Positions 40,017 to 53,229 of a stretch of DNA of 64,000 bases are shown piece after piece. This DNA comes from Plazaster borealis (Eukaryota; Echinodermata; Asteroidea; Forcipulatida; Labidiasteridae), in assembly GCA_021014325.1 (NCBI GenBank), contig CM037460.1, forward strand, positions 24,094,544 to 24,158,543, in the 5' to 3' direction. The notes beneath the pieces are model-generated. The model was not told where the DNA came from, did not search any database, and saw only the letters and a program-made list of their open reading frames with translations. The translations under genes and the position numbers were made by a program. Each line of letters opens with the position of its first letter. Positions within the stretch are counted from its first letter, which is position 1.

Positions 40017-43000
40017 ATGCCCTATTATATCCTTACTATATTACTTTGTATATTAGGACTAAAATATTATATTTAGAAATGAATCATAATGTTTTAGAAT
40101 TCACCTTGTGGTAAAAAAGGTGATATATTTATATGACCTTTTTCATTGGATTGCACTCGGAGCCATGTGTACATTAATTGTAATTAGATGTGGTATGAAA
40201 CGAGCGTTAATATTAAGAAATTGTAAAGAAAATGATCGCCTTTGAAGCGTCCAACCTTGCCAATATTTCAGTTCCGGTGGCATTGTTTGCATGTGAACGA
40301 AGAAGTTAGCACCAGCATATAACCCACATAAGAATCAGACACATTATATCAAAAAATCATTAGAAATCCTATAAACCTTATAAGCACATGACGTCATTTG
40401 ACTAGGGCGCCCTCGCCTAGAAGTCAAAAAGAGGATGTTCATTGGCCAATCCCGTCCGCCGCGCGTAAAAATCTGTTCGTTTTCATTGTTTCATCATCGG
40501 TTTACCTCTAATAAAGATGGCGAAATGATGACGTCAATGCATTGGTTTTTATTGAGAAACTCCCCGATACATATCAGACTGGTTTTTATTTAATGAAATC
40601 TCGAACGATTGCTGGAATTGCAATGAGTTCCTCCAACAATCTTCCGGAGATACCATGAAGAAGAAAAAAAACCTGTTTAGAGAAGGGAGGGATGGTTCAA
40701 TGTTTCATCACGGCAAACAATCATGTGAAACAAGATGCTCCTGGGTAGCAGAGAGCGGCCCATATCATCCATATTAAAGTCAGTAATGGCGAAATAGTAC
40801 ATATAATACATTATTCCCCCTATCTCGAATCCTGACGTCCCTGGATTCACTGCCTGAAACATCGGCAACTCGTAATCATTAAATCAACATCGAATCTCCA
40901 CATCTTTTAGACTCGCCCCTAATCCCCTACTCTCGTTTTACGATCTTTCAACTCTCCGGGAACCTCCCGTGTGTCCGCCAAACAAATCCCTGCCTCGATC
41001 TGTAACACCGATCCCCCGGTAATCTACTATCGCCGTCTAATTCAAATTCCCTCTAATGAACTCCTTTCGTTCCCTCGGCGGGTGTCATGGCACTATCACC
41101 TGCCTGAGCTTATAGCACAGTGTTGACGATGAGAGATAAAGTACTGGATTGTCCAATGCCTACATGAATTATAATCCACCTGTTTTTTGGACGGGGAAGA
41201 AGCAGACCAGAATAAATATACTATATGTACTATATGAGAGAAAATCTTTTCTGCATGCGAAGTCATTCGGTCACAGGGTGTCATACAACGCATTAGTCAC
41301 TCAATTCGGTTGACCAACCGTAATTGGTTCATTCTCCCAGATCAATTCCATCAGTACGAATTAACAGATGATGATAAACGAACAGGCACGTTATTCAATA
41401 CAAAATGATCTACACAGACTGGATTTTCACATAGGCCTAAGCCTATAAGACACCTTGCAGTGACGTCACACGCGGTTACTGCCCCCCAATGGTCTACCAT
41501 TTTGGAGGCCAAATGGCATAGAGATAATGGTATCGAGGTTGAAATGTATTGAGTTCCACCACGGTTCCGGCATTAAAGAGGAACAAAAACAAAGAAGGGC
41601 CACCCGGTGTGGCTTCGCCTTGAGCTCCGTGCTCCGTTTTGAACCCCTCATACACACACACACGGCACAACACACACTACAGACGAAACTACAGACTATT
41701 TGATACTACAGAAGGGTTTCTCTGTGCTGCGCTTCATTTGAGAAACTAAAACGAAATGGTTTACACAGACCTGAAGCAAGTTTGTGCCACCACTTTGCGA
41801 AACCCCGACAACACCTCACAGCTGATGTATCCTTTACAGCTACCCAAGGCATCGTCGCGGGCCCTTAAGCGCGCGTTAGAATCTGCACTCCACACGAACA
41901 CTTTTTTTAAGTGACGCTATGTCAACTCAGCACCGACCGGCCGGAGTGCTGATAAACATATGCGTCCCCACGTGAAACTGTTGCTTAATTTCAGCTAATT
42001 TCAATGGTATCTCCCTGGTTTTAGTGGCTCTATACTCATGGCCTGATTCTAAACACGGACTAGACATCTCAAGCTTGATCGAGATTTGAAGTTAAATGTT
42101 CAGGGCGAGCGACAGACCGAAAAAACGAGAAAACCCAAATTGAGCTTTAGACAAAAAACAAAAGTGCAAAATAATGAGGACACTGTAATACCTGCTTGAT
42201 GTGACGACATGTATATGCTATCTGCTTTCTTGTGAGCGAACATCACTTTGAGATGACCCAAATGGAAATAAGTCTAAGTTGTGGGCTTTTTTGGGCTATC
42301 CTTGGATAATTTTGTGCAGTATTTCTATCTTGTGTACTATTTTGGTTTACCTTATTTTATTGTCTTTTCTCCTCTTGTTGTTTATGTATTTTTGGCATGT
42401 TCTTGCTGTAATTTTATCCGAAAAAATTCAATCAATCAATCAATCAATGGAGAGTAATGAACGTTAGAGAGACCCACGTGTTGCCCGAAACTTGTTCATT
42501 TAAATAACAAACTGTTATTTTGATTCGCTTGTTCATGGTAAAGCGAAGGATACGCCATTATTAGGACTGAATGGCAAGTTTATTTTAACAGTGCAGAGAC
42601 GAATACTGTCACATGTTCAGCATTACGGACAGCGGTAAATGAAGACCAATAAATAATTGCACACCTGAGCTACAACTTTATGGTATTGGGTCTAAACTAA
42701 CGCTAAACCAAACCTGTTAGAAGCTTTTAGTTTTTCAGTTTTTCATTCAAATTGCATCCCTCTTGGCTGTTAGGATAGTTGAGATTTGAATTATCCTGTA
42801 ATTTAGAGAGAAATTCGCTACAGGGTTGTTGTTTGTTTTTGTATGATGTTTTTTCATCATCAGCGTCTGCGTCCTGTTCTGGAATCCGAAACCAGACTAT
42901 ACCTTGAGGTTAAAAAAACCCGCAGGATTTACAAGAGTGCGCCACCAAGAGTTTGCCCCGGAGAGGTCGTTTTCGAGGAAATTATATTTATTTTTTTCCC

Positions 43001-45939
43001 CGAGGAGGACTAAAAAGCAACTTCACCCAAATGCCTGTGAAAACACATCACTGTAATAAGACTTGCACAAGGGAAATATTTCGTCGCGGGGAAAAAGTTA
43101 ACACGAACGTGCAGAAACACGTCATACCTTTTGCGTTCAGGCTTCATTGCACCTGGAATACATTCACCTGTACGACTCGAACTTTCTCCAGACCATCTTG
43201 AGAACTCACGGAAGAAATAATAACAAATAAATCCAAATTCAATTATACTTTTTTTTCCCTTTTTTTTTTTTAAACGAAGATAAAATTGCGAAACAAATTT
43301 AAGGACTATACAACACTGAACTGAATCGATCAAACCCGATTGAGCGTCACGATTACCCTCCATTCCGGGGCAAGCCAATTGAATTTAGCTTCACGCCGTA
43401 TTACGCCCCAGAATGTCACCCAACAATATTTGGAAAGTGGAGTAAATTTTGTCACTTTCGATGTGTTTAATCACATATCATTCCACATGACTAATACGCA
43501 TTGTGGGGTCCCGTGGCAGCACCTAATGCTGCTTAATCTTGTAAGATTGTGCCCTCCTCACGGATTCGCTGCTCCACCGAAATGATTAGCGTGAACCGGT
43601 AACAAGGTTACGGCTCCTTAACAAGACAGCGCTCCCCGCCGGCTGTTTGGGAAAGACACACTCTATTTTGTTTCTTTTTTTCTTTTTTTGGCAGGAAACA
43701 GTCGCCAGAATGAGACGCGGTTTGGAGATTCAGTTTTGCTTTTTGTTTGGTTCGGGACCTGATGCTAATCTAGATTAAGTTTTACTGGCTGATATCTCTT
43801 TATCAGTTGACCTAAAATGAACTGCCGTAGAGATTGATCCGTTCATCACGCCACATGTCTGTGAATATTATATTCCATAAAAAATGTATATAAACAAAGT
43901 AATAAGTCAATTCATACGGCAGTTTAAGTTGTACATCTTGCGTTTAGTGCGCTATTTGTCAACATTTCATGTAAACTTTTGAAAGAAAGTGGCCTCCTGC
44001 ATTTTGTGTCCATCCCCAAACGTTGTGTAGCCTACTATGATCATTTCCGAGGTAGGTTTTTTTTAACTGAATAAGTTGGGTTGCTATCTCTTCGCTAACT
44101 GAGTGTTAAACGCATACAAGTAAAACATACAGAATTAACCGGGAATCAATCCCATTGCCTTTAATTCCACCGTATTTATGAGCTAAATACAGAGCAAAAA
44201 GACAGTCTGTATACAGGCTGACACTTTTGTGTATTAAACCTTTCATTTCATGTTTCAATTAGTCATGAATTCTTATCAAAAGGTTCAGAGTGCAATTGAA
44301 GAAATGTTTGACTAATATTGTTTTACTACCAAATGTTGAATTTATTATAGACTGTGACAGCTTTTTTTCATCAAAAATTATTTGTTTAATTGAGCTCAAG
44401 TTGCTCTGAAATGCTGTACCTCTGATATGTTATAACAACAGAACCCACGGTATGGGAGTCAGACATACAACTAGATAATAAATGGTCCCTAAACACAGGC
44501 TAGGACTAACCGATATGGTAATAGCTCAATCCCATTCCTTTTAAACTCTTAGATTAGTGGTTGGGGATGCGGTGGGTGGGTTTGACAGTTTTATTTCAAA
44601 GGGTTTCTATTTCAAAATGGATTTTCAAACCGGTTTTTCTTATGTATATAGGAAGGATCCTACGCTCCTCTGCGTAATTTTTTGTTAAATGCCATTTTGC
44701 TGGTTTACCAAATTGCTATTTTATTTGATTTGTAAGTTTTAGTATTTCCGTATCCCCGTATTTCGATATCTCCTATCTGCAGTTTTAATTGTTTTATTCA
44801 AAATTATTTTGCAATGCCACATAATTCAGCTTTATGCTGGCAGTTACATTAAAGTGAATGAATGAATGAATGAATGAATGAAAAAGCTGCAGAGAAAATA
44901 GTGTGGTACCTTTTATATTATACAAACACTGTATACTTTATTGGTGTTGCAAGACAGGTGATATGACAAAAAAGGTGGAAACTGGGGTGAAAAGGTTGCA
45001 ATTACACAAAAATGCTCGTGGAATCTTGTGCGCTCAACATAAACTATAAGTAACCCGTTAATCATACGCTGTGACTGACTAAGATATGGCCAGGGCAAAC
45101 TGTTTCCTCTATCCAGGGTCATGGCTTTGGAGCGGAGGACATTGGCATAGCGAGGTATTAAGGCTCTCTATCTTGTCTCTTCTTCTTCCTTAATCCGACC
45201 GTGTCATCACCACTTGTAAGACCCTACATCCCCCCGGGATGCACTTCGGGCCCAGGCAAGCCGATCCTTGGACTTGGCCGGTTAGATCATCTCGCGTTTC
45301 AAGCTATGGGCATCTCATTTGGAGTATTCCCGTGCCGGGGGGAGATGAACCGGTTTGAGTATGCAGAGTGGAAACTCAAGTGTTTTGCATCGGAGACGGG
45401 GACTGCTTATTTTTGTAAAAGCCCTCCGGGCTCTAAACAGCCGATCCATATTCATATTGGGTGTATAGGAGAGACTGGCCGAGGGTTTGAACGAAATTGT
45501 TTTGCGATCGAAACGGGGGGGGGGGGGTGCTACGGGTGGCTTGTTTTAGACACAAATTAGTCATCTCGTCCATCAATTATTTGGAAATCTCTTGTGAATA
45601 TTTACTGTGTCTTTCTGTATGGTTTAAGGCGGGTATTCTAGACAGAGGGGGAACCTCTTGACATTTTAATGGTTATTAATGGATTGGTAATGTAATTTAA
45701 TTGCCTCAAAACGTCCTCTAAACATCCTGTCTTCATCCACGCTCTATATAACTGTAAAATATTTATACAATGGTTGAAACAATATTGAGTGATTTAAAAC
45801 AACAGTATAAGACCATCTACTATAAATAATTTATATATTTTGTTCATTAATTCTGGTTGTGAAGCCAAGGGTTCTCAGAAAACTTAATCACTGTACTAGC
45901 CACGGACTCCATGGAGGTTATAACCTCCCTTATAAAAAA
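40017..45939. other. about 6 kb of non-coding DNA
   Basis: No supported gene. Visible items: a TGACGTCA-bearing repeat fragment at about 41460-41530, a MITE-G-like fragment (GGCTTCGCCTTGAGCTCCG) at 41610, (CAAT)n at 42427-42448, T runs near 43250-43270 and (TGAA)n at 44853-44882. A 119-codon plus-strand frame at 45201-45560 has no ATG at its start and is crossed by a poly(G) run. I could not assign it. Confidence 0.45.
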
Positions 45940-46440
45940 AGCAAATGGTATTCAATGGTATTCAATGGTAAACCAATGGTACCCAATGGTAACGAATGGT
46001 ACCGAATGGTAGTGTTGTACCTAATGGTATTTTCAATGGTAGAATTATTTTACCATTTGTGGCCAATGGTGTTTTCATTCAAGTGAATGGTACGTCAATG
46101 GTATACTTGTAGTGTAAGGGTAATAATGATGTTGAATGGTAAATCAGTGTGTTTCTAATGGTATAATCCGGCCCATACACAACTGCAGGTCAATGGTGTA
46201 TTGGTGTTTCCAAATGGTATGTGATCATGAATGGTACTTAATATTTATGAATGGTAGTAGTATTGGTTCAATGGTGTTTGTAATGGTAATTAAATTTTGA
46301 ATGGTAATCAGTGTGATTTGAATGGTATAATCCAATACACTTATTTGTACAAATGGTATGTGAATGGTACTTATTATTTATGAATGGTAGTGATATTGGT
46401 TCAATGGTGTTTGCAGGGGTTTTATGGTTTGTGTTTGAAT
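45940..46440 (+). repeat. degenerate AATGGTA minisatellite
   Basis: The heptamer AATGGTA (also AATGGTG) occurs about 35 times with spacers of 0 to about 30 bp. It is densest at 45945-46030, and within the array a longer unit is repeated (ATTTATGAATGGTAGT at about 46246 and 46377; CAGTGTGATTTGAATGG and CAGTGTGTTTCTAATGG). Strand-biased and non-coding. Confidence 0.85.
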
Positions 46441-46581
46441 ACTTATAACTACCAGTGGAATCTGTAATTGATAAAAGATGATGGTTTTCCTTATACATGT
46501 AACGTTGTCCAGAAAGATGAATACCGTCAAGGAACAACGACTAAGCTTACGTAACAAAGAAAAAGGAAAGTCAAACATAGA

Positions 46582-46739
46582 AGGAGGAAGTTTCAGTTTC
46601 AGATGTGGGTGGAAAACCCCAGAGAGTAATTCCAGGGAAAACCCACACAACCAGGTAGGGACTGAAACCCCAATCCACATAGTGTGGGTATAGGATGTGG
46701 AAGGCGAGGAAAGACACCACTACGCCAGCACGACCGCTG
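46582..46739 (-). mobile_element. tRNA-derived SINE, truncated second copy
   Basis: Reverse complement of the SINE at 22094: GCTGGCGTAGTGGTGTCTTT (A box region), CTCGCCTTCCACATCC, GGGGTTTCAGTCCCTACC and TCTCTGGGGTTTTCCACCC. The B box region is altered and the 3' half is missing. Confidence 0.7.
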
Positions 46740-48398
46740 TAAGACAAAGTATACACAGCATTATGTAGTTATCGACAATTCAGTGAAGTTCAATGTGAAA
46801 GTTCACTGATTGTAATGTTGATACCATTTCAGCCCTTCAGAGAGGTATTCATCTCAGATGATGTCAAAAACGAGAAAATTACACTATTTTAAGACCCCAA
46901 GAATGCTTATTTCGATTGCCGCAATCGTTACAAACACGTGGAAAACACTATATAATCACTACTAGCAGGTTCATTTTTAACTGCATTTTTTTCATTTTTG
47001 GTTATTTTTCAAATTTACAGCTAAAAATTGTCATTATAATCCAAACGTTACTATCAAAACTGTACAGTATTTAAAGCAACAAATTGTTATTTTACCATTT
47101 TCTCCTCCAAATTGTGAAAACATGCTCCAGATTGTACGAATCAATCTAATTTTTCTAGGCTAACAATTAAACAATTTAATAAATTCCAGTTATTTGTTAG
47201 CAATATATCGCACATTTTGTCATGTTTGAGGTTCGAGGGATAAACAAATCTATCCCTCAACTTTTTTGCGTGGTTTGAGCAGCAAAGGAACAAAAAGAAT
47301 TATCCCTTCCACTTTTCTGCTAGGTTTGAGGAACAAGGGATACTATGTTTAAAAGTGCACCCGATTTTTACTTTGTTCCTCCAGCAATATTTTATGAAGA
47401 AAAACAGCATGATTTTAACATTTTGAAACAACTTGAAGAAAAGTTGCTATATATTACCTACAAAAGTGAAAAATTTAAATTTGTAAATTAACCTGTAACT
47501 ACTACTAAATTCTTATATAGCGCATTTTATAATAATTTACCATAGTGCTTGGAGGCCAATTACTTTTTGTTTTTAATTAACAACATATTATGCGTTTTTC
47601 AGTTTTTTTTTTTTACTTAAACGTCACCATCGAATTTGTTCCGTGTTTTTGTTTTACAAGTTGTTCGTGTTGTATGTTTATTAAATCAAAAATTATAATA
47701 CTAATTCTTCAATCCCCATTGAATTATCCCTTTAAGTGGATGGTCTTTTTAATGCCACAGTCCATATTTTTAAAACATATTTTCCATATCTTAAATATAT
47801 ATTTTTGAACTATGGGACTTTGCCTTAACCCGAATAAAAACGTAGTGCATTCCCTTTTTTTATATAAAGTAGAAAGACAAAACTGGTAACAACATTATTT
47901 TGAAAATATCAAATTAAATTCGGAAATCCGGCTGAGACGAGGACAACTTTTCCTGAGAACTTCTTTCCGGTGTAGAAGTGCTTCATCTGAAATTGAAGGG
48001 AAATGAAATAGCAAGCACTTCAGCATGTTTCTGTCTAGCGCTTTTAATTTAGGAATAACATGTCAGCGGACCACTCTGCTGTCTCCAAAAACGAAAAGAA
48101 AATTGTACGACTACCTTTTGAGGAACCATCCAACGGGCTGGTTTCATGTTACAGTTCCAAGGAGCACAAGATTGGAATGAATGTATTTATACTCCCTCGA
48201 CATTGCTTTCTCGATATTGCCTTCCCTCGATTTTCTGGTTAGACTATTGACGGGAGACAAAGTATGTTACGCGTGATTATTCTCTTAAGTGGTCTAGATA
48301 TTCGGTGGTCTATTGAAACCCATAGTAGATGGCTTTATTCCTTTTGAATATGCCACATGGTTTTTTTCGCCTGGGCATGGGCGTGTCAAAACCTGCAA
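46740..48398. other. AT-rich non-coding DNA
   Basis: Two related blocks at about 47228 and 47268-47345 share GGTTTGAGGAACAAGGGAT-like phrases. A 60-residue frame at 48060-48242 begins with ATG but shows no recognisable motif. No gene is supported. Confidence 0.4.
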
Positions 48399-48420
48399 GG
48401 CCCAATTTCATAGAGCCGCT

Positions 48421-48795
48421 TAAAGGCACTGAACACGTTTGGAAATTGTCAAAGACCAGTGTTTTCACTTGGTGTATCCCAACATATGCATAAAATAACA
48501 ATCCTGTGAAAATTTTGGGCTCAATTGGTCATCGAAGTTGCAAGAAAATGATGAAAGAAAAAACACCCTTGTTGTACAAATTTGTGTGCTTTCAGATAGG
48601 AATAAAAACTTCTTGCAAGAAGTTTTTATTATTTTAGTGAGAAATTACCTCTTTCTCAAAAACTACGTTGCTTCAGAGGAAGTCGTTTCCTACAATGATT
48701 TATACTATCAACAGCTCTCCGTTGCTTGTTACCAAGCAATGTTTTATGCTAATATTTGTTTTGAGTCATTACCAAACGTGTACGATACCTTTAAA
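48421..48795 (+). mobile_element. MITE family A, full copy (nested)
   Basis: TAAAGGCACTGAACACG to GTACGATACCTTTAAA, with AAACACCCTTGTTGTACAAA and the ACTTCTTGCAAGAAGT palindrome. A 110-residue open frame here is element-derived. Confidence 0.88.
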
Positions 48796-49136
48796 GGGTG
48801 TGTACAACATGGGCAATTGCCAAAGACCTGTATCCAAACTCGATGTGACCCAACATTATACATGAAATAACAAACCTGTGAAAGTTTAAGCTGAATCGGT
48901 CTTCAGAGTCATGAGAAAACAGTGAAACAAAACCTTATGTGTTTTAACTTGTTTTCAAACATCGGAATTTATCCTGCAGCATAAATACTATTTTTTTTAC
49001 TAATTTCGTAAAAACTATGGCATTTCAAGCAAAACTATTTCAAGGTAGGTGTTCTACCATGACCATCTTTATACCATGTAAGTTATGTGCAAATCTGTGA
49101 GCATTTATATTTTCATTCTTACCAATGTTGTACACA
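48792..49136. mobile_element. MITE with GTGTACAACATGGGCAAT terminus (nested)
   Basis: The left end TTAAAGGGTGTGTACAACAT with GGGCAATTGCCAAAGACC is answered by the right end TTACCAATGTTGTACA. About 345 bp. It resembles family A in layout (CATGAAATAACAAACCTGTG) but differs in sequence. Only copy recognised here. Confidence 0.7.
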
Positions 49137-49298
49137 AAAAGTAGCTAGGCAAAGCAAAACTATGCTTATCAGAATAAAGTTACCAGCCAAAATACCATGC
49201 CACGTGTATCATTTGTGACTGGTTTCCTGGTTACTTTTGCTCAGCAGAAAATTGTTAAGCAGTTATTGTCTTCTTAAGCAGCTCAATGAAATTGGGCT

Positions 49299-51622
49299 CT
49301 TTTCTGTTCATGCGCCAACTTTTTCCTTTTTTTCTTTTATATATTATGAAAAGAACATATGTGGTGTTTTCGAAACCTTGACGATGGCACTTAAATTTGC
49401 TTATAATTTATCAGACGTTTTGACGACTTGTGCTTTTGGCATGATGGACGGTTAAATAGGAAGACGTACCGGTAGCCAAAGTCGAAACTAAAGTCCGATG
49501 AAGGGAGGGGATTCGAAAATTCTCAGCAGTGCACTATTCTGCATAAAGTGACAGAAAACAAAATGGGCCTGACCAAGTCCTGAATTATGGCCACGGATGT
49601 GGCGTTTTCCCAATCCTTATAGCCAAACATATTCAATTCGGACAGCATCTTAGTCAGTATTCGTAGCATTCGGAAGTACACATTTAAGGCCTGAATTACA
49701 TGCGGTGACTGGGGGCCAAACTACTTTTTCGATTGTTTTAACTTTGTTGTGATTTCGGTCCTAACGGGTGAAAGCTTAAGCGCGTGTTCTTGGCGTACAT
49801 GCATTCAGTTAAATCAAGTTCCGTTGTGGAGTGGCGCGTGAAAGTAACCGGGATAAACCAATTGAAATTGCGGCTGTACGTGAACCTGTTCACCTAGTTG
49901 TGCCACGGGGATCAGTGCTTGGTCCACTTTTAGGTAGTCCGTATTCGGTACAGCATTTAACTGGGCCGACTTCCGCACATGCAAACAACAATAATTCATT
50001 TTCATTTAAAGACATGTCCGACGCAAGGCAATCATTTCAAACTGCTGAAGGGAGGGGCAATTCAATCTGTACTCTGGCTAAATGTAATTCCCCTCGACAT
50101 GCGTCGCGCACTTACATGACAGGGATTCATTTTATTTAGAAGCACTGCTCCTCTTCCGGGGGGAACAATTTATCATAAATATTGCCCGTCTGGATCATCT
50201 TTGGACTTATGTTGATACCCTCGCAGCTATTTATGGTCCGTACATTTCAAAGCTCACCGTCGCATTTAAGAAAAAGACATTCAGGAAGCAGGGTATCTCA
50301 TTGCAATCGTGTAATGGTCACATCGTGTCATAGCATTAAAGGTGCACCTAATTTTTATAGATTGAAATGACACTTTAGTACTTTCTAGCGATAACCTGCA
50401 AAGTTTGTTCAACTCTCAAAGAATACGCGTCACAGTTTGGGGTTTTACAAGAGAGGCGTCCCAGAGGTGTGCAACTTTCTTCAGTGAGCCTTTCACAAAA
50501 TAATTGGCGACCTTTTGGAACCATGTTAAATGCGTCTCTGTTTAGTAATGCATAGGATTTTTTAAGTCGAGTGAAGAAATTGCTGTTTTTAATTTAGTCA
50601 AATTTGCACACACTTTTTTTAAATAACATGTCAACGCAAGTGGAAAGGAAACAATTCGGAAACCTGTTTTAAGTTTTGACATTAAGTGGTTTTACAATAG
50701 GTCAACATTTACATTTTTGTATTGTGTGTGATGGTCATTCTGAATGCAAATTTCGGTGACTCTGTTCTCAAGAATACAAAGTTGTTGTGTGAACAACCAT
50801 GTAATTCCTAACCAGTATTGTGCCTGAGAATTTTTTTTATATGTTACTTTGTTGTTCTAAGTGTTTTTATTTAATCACTGCGACAGTACAATACATTTTT
50901 TGACAAAACAGAATTACAGATCAAGACCCGAGAAAAAAAGCTGCCGTCGCAACTAAAATTATGCCGGATGCAACGACATTCAAAACATGGGCAAGACCCT
51001 TAAGGTGAGCTTCGCGTCAAAAGATACAATGCATTGGAGTGAATCTCATTATTTCTCCCCCGTAGACCTTCACGCGCACACACAAGTTCTTCTTCTTTTC
51101 TTCTTGCCATACCTGCCTAATCAATGCAGTTGATTATATTAATACCTTTAAGAGGTCAGGCGGGAGTGCGATGCTAACAAAGCACAATGTTTATACAGGC
51201 ATCCGAGATGACGGACGATTTTAAACTCAAGTTCCAATTTTGGGCGAGATACACAAACGATCTTATCTGCTCCAAGGCAGTTATCTTTAATGGAGGGTAC
51301 ACCATTCCGTGAATGATTTAAAGGGGAAAAGTGACATTCTTGTATTGTGGAAGAGATCATTGATTCCACAACCTCTTGTTTTCAATAAACACGCCATACA
51401 ACAAACCTGTGAACGATTCATCAATAATGGTCAGAGAAAAAAACCCCGCAATGTATCGGGCTTTATTACATTGATGCAATAAGAAATAAAGCAACGGTGA
51501 CAACATTGGGTCTTCACTAAATGATGTTTTTTTTAGTTTGACAGTATTTCAGAGACAGCTGGTTGGCTGGAGGAATGATATCGGTCGGTCCATAGACTTT
51601 CAATCAGAGAGAGCTTTCAGAT
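49299..51622. other. non-coding, with one reverse-transcriptase scrap
   Basis: Apart from the fragment at 49880-49965, nothing was recognised. AT-rich, with no splice-bounded frames of note. Confidence 0.4.
49880..49965 (+). pseudogene. reverse-transcriptase motif fragment
   Basis: Encodes Val-Pro-Arg-Gly-Ser-Val-Leu-Gly-Pro-Leu-Leu, matching the conserved Pro-Gln-Gly-Ser-Val-Leu-Gly-Pro block of non-LTR reverse transcriptases. Similarity fades quickly on both sides. An isolated dead fragment. Confidence 0.5.
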
Positions 51623-52002
51623 TTAAAGGTATCGTACACGTTTGGTAATGACTCAAAACAAATATTATAGCATAAAAACTTACTTGGTAACAAGCAACGG
51701 AGAGCTGTTGATAGTATTAAACATTGTATAGGAAACGACTCCCTCTGAAGTATCGTAATTTTTGAGAAAGAGGTAATTTCTTACTAAAATAATAAAAACT
51801 TCTTGCAAGAAGTTTTATTCCTATATCTGAAAGCACACAAATTTGTACAACAAGGGGTTTTTTCTTTCATCGTTTTCTTGCAACTTCGATGACCAATTGA
51901 GCCCAAATTTTCACAGGCTTGTTATTTTATGCATGTATGTTGGGATACACCAAGTGAGAACACTGGTCTTTGACAATTTCCAAGCGTGTTCAGTGCCTTT
52001 AA
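51623..52002 (-). mobile_element. MITE family A, full copy
   Basis: TTAAAGGTATCGTACACG to GTTCAGTGCCTTTAA, TTAA at both ends, central ACTTCTTGCAAGAAGT palindrome. It lies just upstream of a LINE 3' end (next entry). Confidence 0.88.
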
Positions 52003-52034
52003 ATAGAGTGGTATTTTAATAATGCCCAATACTT

Positions 52035-52215
52035 CATATTCGCCAAGCCGACTCTCTTCAGGTTTTCAAGGGACTTTTAAAGACTCATTTGTTCGAAGCT
52101 ATATTTTTGTAACATATTGCTTTATTATTTAATGTATTGTTTTATGTTTTGTGTTGCGCATAGAGGCTCCTGCGTTATGCACTATATAAATGTCTCGTAA
52201 TATTATTATAATATT
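52035..52215 (+). pseudogene. LINE 3' end: last codons of a reverse transcriptase and 3' tail
   Basis: The frame ending at TAA 52110-52112 reads Ser-Leu-Gln-Val-Phe-Lys-Gly-Leu-Leu-Lys-Thr-His-Leu-Phe, typical of the C-terminus of CR1/L2-type ORF2. It is followed by a 3' tail with GCGCATAGAGGCTCCTGCG and CACTATATAAATGT, then an (ATT)n-like end. The upstream part is absent, possibly displaced by the MITE at 51623-52002. Confidence 0.6.
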
Positions 52216-52959
52216 AAAACAGTTTATACTGTCTTTGTTGTTGTGTATCCGGAATGAAATTGTGATACGTGAACATTTCACTGGAACAAAACATGTAGGC
52301 CTACTGGCCTACATTAAAAAAGGGGGGAAGAAACAAATAATAACAAATAGAAATAACGACAGATATTACTTATTATCCGAGACTAAAACAAAGAGGTACG
52401 TGTTTACTCTTTATTTTTTCCCCGGTCTAACTTCATAGCTTTCCCATAAGCAAGCAAGTTGGCTGCACACAGAAACCAGAGGCAGAAAGTCAAGCCATGC
52501 CGTTTTACGATGGAAACTAATTTATAAAGTAATCTTCGGTAATTTATAGAGCTCTTAGAGCCTGTAATATAGCGGACAACTCTGTGAAACTGAGCTCCGA
52601 TCGTGTCACGAAACAAACGACTGCCAGTAAATCATTACGCCATGCGATCTCGGTTCGTTGTTTCAAAACGTTGTTTTATTAGAGGCCGATAGTCGTTTCA
52701 GTGATTACGTTCAAAAACAGAGGCGCGAATAATATTTTACCGCCGATAAAGCTTTCGGTAGACTGAGTGCTAGCGTAAACACAATGAATCAACTGCAAGT
52801 GATATATCGTTGATGAAACGGGGATGGCGGCTTAATTTTTATACCGAAAGAGTCTAGCCAAGTGACTTTTAGCCCCCACCCTATATTTTGTTTTAAAGTT
52901 GATATTCAAAAGCGATATAAAATAATAAAAGTAGTAAAAGCTACCAAACGATACCAGGC
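52216..52959. other. non-coding, nothing recognised
   Basis: Unique-looking DNA. Minus-strand frame 52404-52616 has no motif. Confidence 0.35.
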
Positions 52960-53229
52960 TGAGGGAAAAATGAAAACAAATGTTATACCCCAAACATTTG
53001 AATCTGAGAAGCGCTACTGCAGAAACGTTTCTCAGATTGTGTAGTCAATTTGCAGATAAGTCTTCCTGCGTGGACAAAACCGCTCCAGATTGTCGGCAAT
53101 ATCAGAAAAAAACGCTACCACCTTTGAAATGAAATTTGCCAGGTTAGTTTTATGATATATACCTACAACTATATATAGGATTGAAACAAACAGTGGGTTC
53201 CAATTACCAAACTTATACAATCCTTTTAA
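52960..53229. mobile_element. MITE family B, partial copy
   Basis: Contains CCCCAAACATTTGAATCTGA, GCGTGGACAAAACCGCTCC, GGCAATATCAG and the right end ACTTATACAATCCTTTTAA. The left terminus and about 100 bp are missing. Confidence 0.75.

Larger units (their letters stand above)
48399..49298. mobile_element. MITE family C copy carrying two nested MITEs
   Basis: The left end GGCCCAATTTCATAGAGCCG stops at about 48420. The rest of family C resumes at about 49137 (CAAAAAGTAGCTAGGC) and ends GCTCAATGAAATTGGGC at 49298. The gap holds a complete family A element (48421-48795) followed directly by another inverted-repeat element (48792-49136). Confidence 0.8.

Noticed and set aside
45201..45560. 119-codon cysteine-containing frame
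   Set aside because: No ATG start, no splice signals that I trust, and a poly(G) run inside it. No family motif.
45940..46440. CRISPR-like array
   Set aside because: The repeats are only 7 bp with irregular spacing in an animal genome.
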